From: Loigolactobacillus bifermentans DSM 20003
Lineage (GTDB): Bacteria > Bacillota > Bacilli > Lactobacillales > Lactobacillaceae
Reading direction: 5' to 3'
Length of the DNA: 50,462 nt
Assembly (NCBI RefSeq): GCF_001434575.1
Contig: NZ_AZDA01000041.1
Location: 1-50,462, forward strand
A program made the translations under genes and the position numbers. Under the pieces are notes generated by a model, which saw only the letters and a list, made by a program, of their open reading frames with translations, was not told where the DNA came from and ran no database searches. Shown here piece by piece: positions 50,411 to 50,462 of this stretch; the stretch's first letter is position 1; every line of letters starts with the position of its first letter.

Positions 50411-50462
50411 GAATTATTCATACGAGGTTTAATATCGGCATACCGCACAATTTTGGACCAAT
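50408..50462. repeat. 55-bp end repeat, inverted copy of the left end
   Basis: The exact reverse complement of bases 1-55. It begins where homology of the lyase gene to its family stops, which supports an insertion-sequence end placed inside that gene. The element family is not identified. Confidence 0.75.

Noticed and set aside
48384-50462. Ordinary histidine utilisation (hut) operon
   Set aside because: hutI and hutG/F are absent, the hydratase lacks the urocanase cysteine, and the neighbours are hydantoin, carbamoyl and thiohydantoin enzymes. It remains the main alternative.
1-50462. CRISPR array, tRNA or rRNA genes, prophage
   Set aside because: No regularly spaced direct repeats, no tRNA-like or rRNA sequences and no phage structural genes were seen on either strand.

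Overview
The window looks like the chromosome of a Gram-positive Lactobacillaceae-type lactic acid bacterium. The GC content is intermediate, ribosome-binding sites are AGGAGG-like, T-box leaders are present, and the gene families are typical of lactobacilli (C69 dipeptidase, split ThrE, LysM protein, BmrCD/LmrCD-type exporter, TetM-like GTPase). The genus cannot be fixed from the sequence alone. No tRNA, rRNA, prophage or CRISPR array was seen. The first 55 bases are the exact reverse complement of the last 55, so both ends appear to lie in copies of the same repeat, probably an insertion sequence at which an assembly contig was broken.

Layout. 0.1-10.5 kb: Mn/Fe superoxide dismutase, dipeptidase, a 2-hydroxyacid dehydrogenase, a small alarmone synthetase, an MFS carrier, a heterodimeric ABC exporter behind an attenuator-like leader, and a Nudix hydrolase. 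10.6-16.3 kb: a HAD phosphatase that looks frameshifted, a TetM-like ribosomal GTPase, an unknown 474-residue protein and a stand-alone sufB. 16.3-24.8 kb: a candidate minus-strand small RNA, a structured leader and LysM cell-wall operon, a VTT membrane protein, MazG, YbaK and PhzF proteins, a membrane-anchored XRE regulator, an M20 amidohydrolase, a two-gene ThrE exporter and a DUF1275 protein. 25.5-36.8 kb: a T-box-controlled TcyP-like symporter, a possible 39-residue membrane peptide, a medium-chain dehydrogenase, ProX, DUF2316, two MFS carriers, an immunity-like protein, a secreted nuclease, an XRE regulator, an AlkD-like protein, YaaA and two zinc-ribbon membrane proteins.

36.9-50.5 kb is the most interesting part. 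A T-box leader, most simply read as methionine-specific, precedes metY (O-acetylhomoserine sulfhydrylase). Next come two paralogous 38-residue micro-ORFs separated by a strongly folded three-way-junction RNA. A continuous same-strand block follows: a hydantoinase/allantoinase-like hydrolase, an M20 N-carbamoyl-amino-acid hydrolase, a DUF917/S-methyl-thiohydantoin desulfurase family protein, a polar amino acid ABC importer, a betaine/OpuC-type ABC importer, a urocanase-family hydratase lacking the family's signature cysteine, and the start of a histidine-ammonia-lyase family gene.

I infer that this block breaks down a betaine of thiohistidine, with S-methyl-ergothioneine the best fit. Import would use the quaternary-amine transporter. 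The lyase would release trimethylamine, the hydratase would make an S-methyl-thiohydantoin, the desulfurase would release methanethiol, and the hydantoinase and carbamoylase would yield glutamate. MetY could capture the methanethiol as methionine, which would explain the methionine-type T-box. In this strain the lyase frame runs into the end repeat just before its expected MIO (Ala-Ser-Gly) motif, so the pathway may be cut here.
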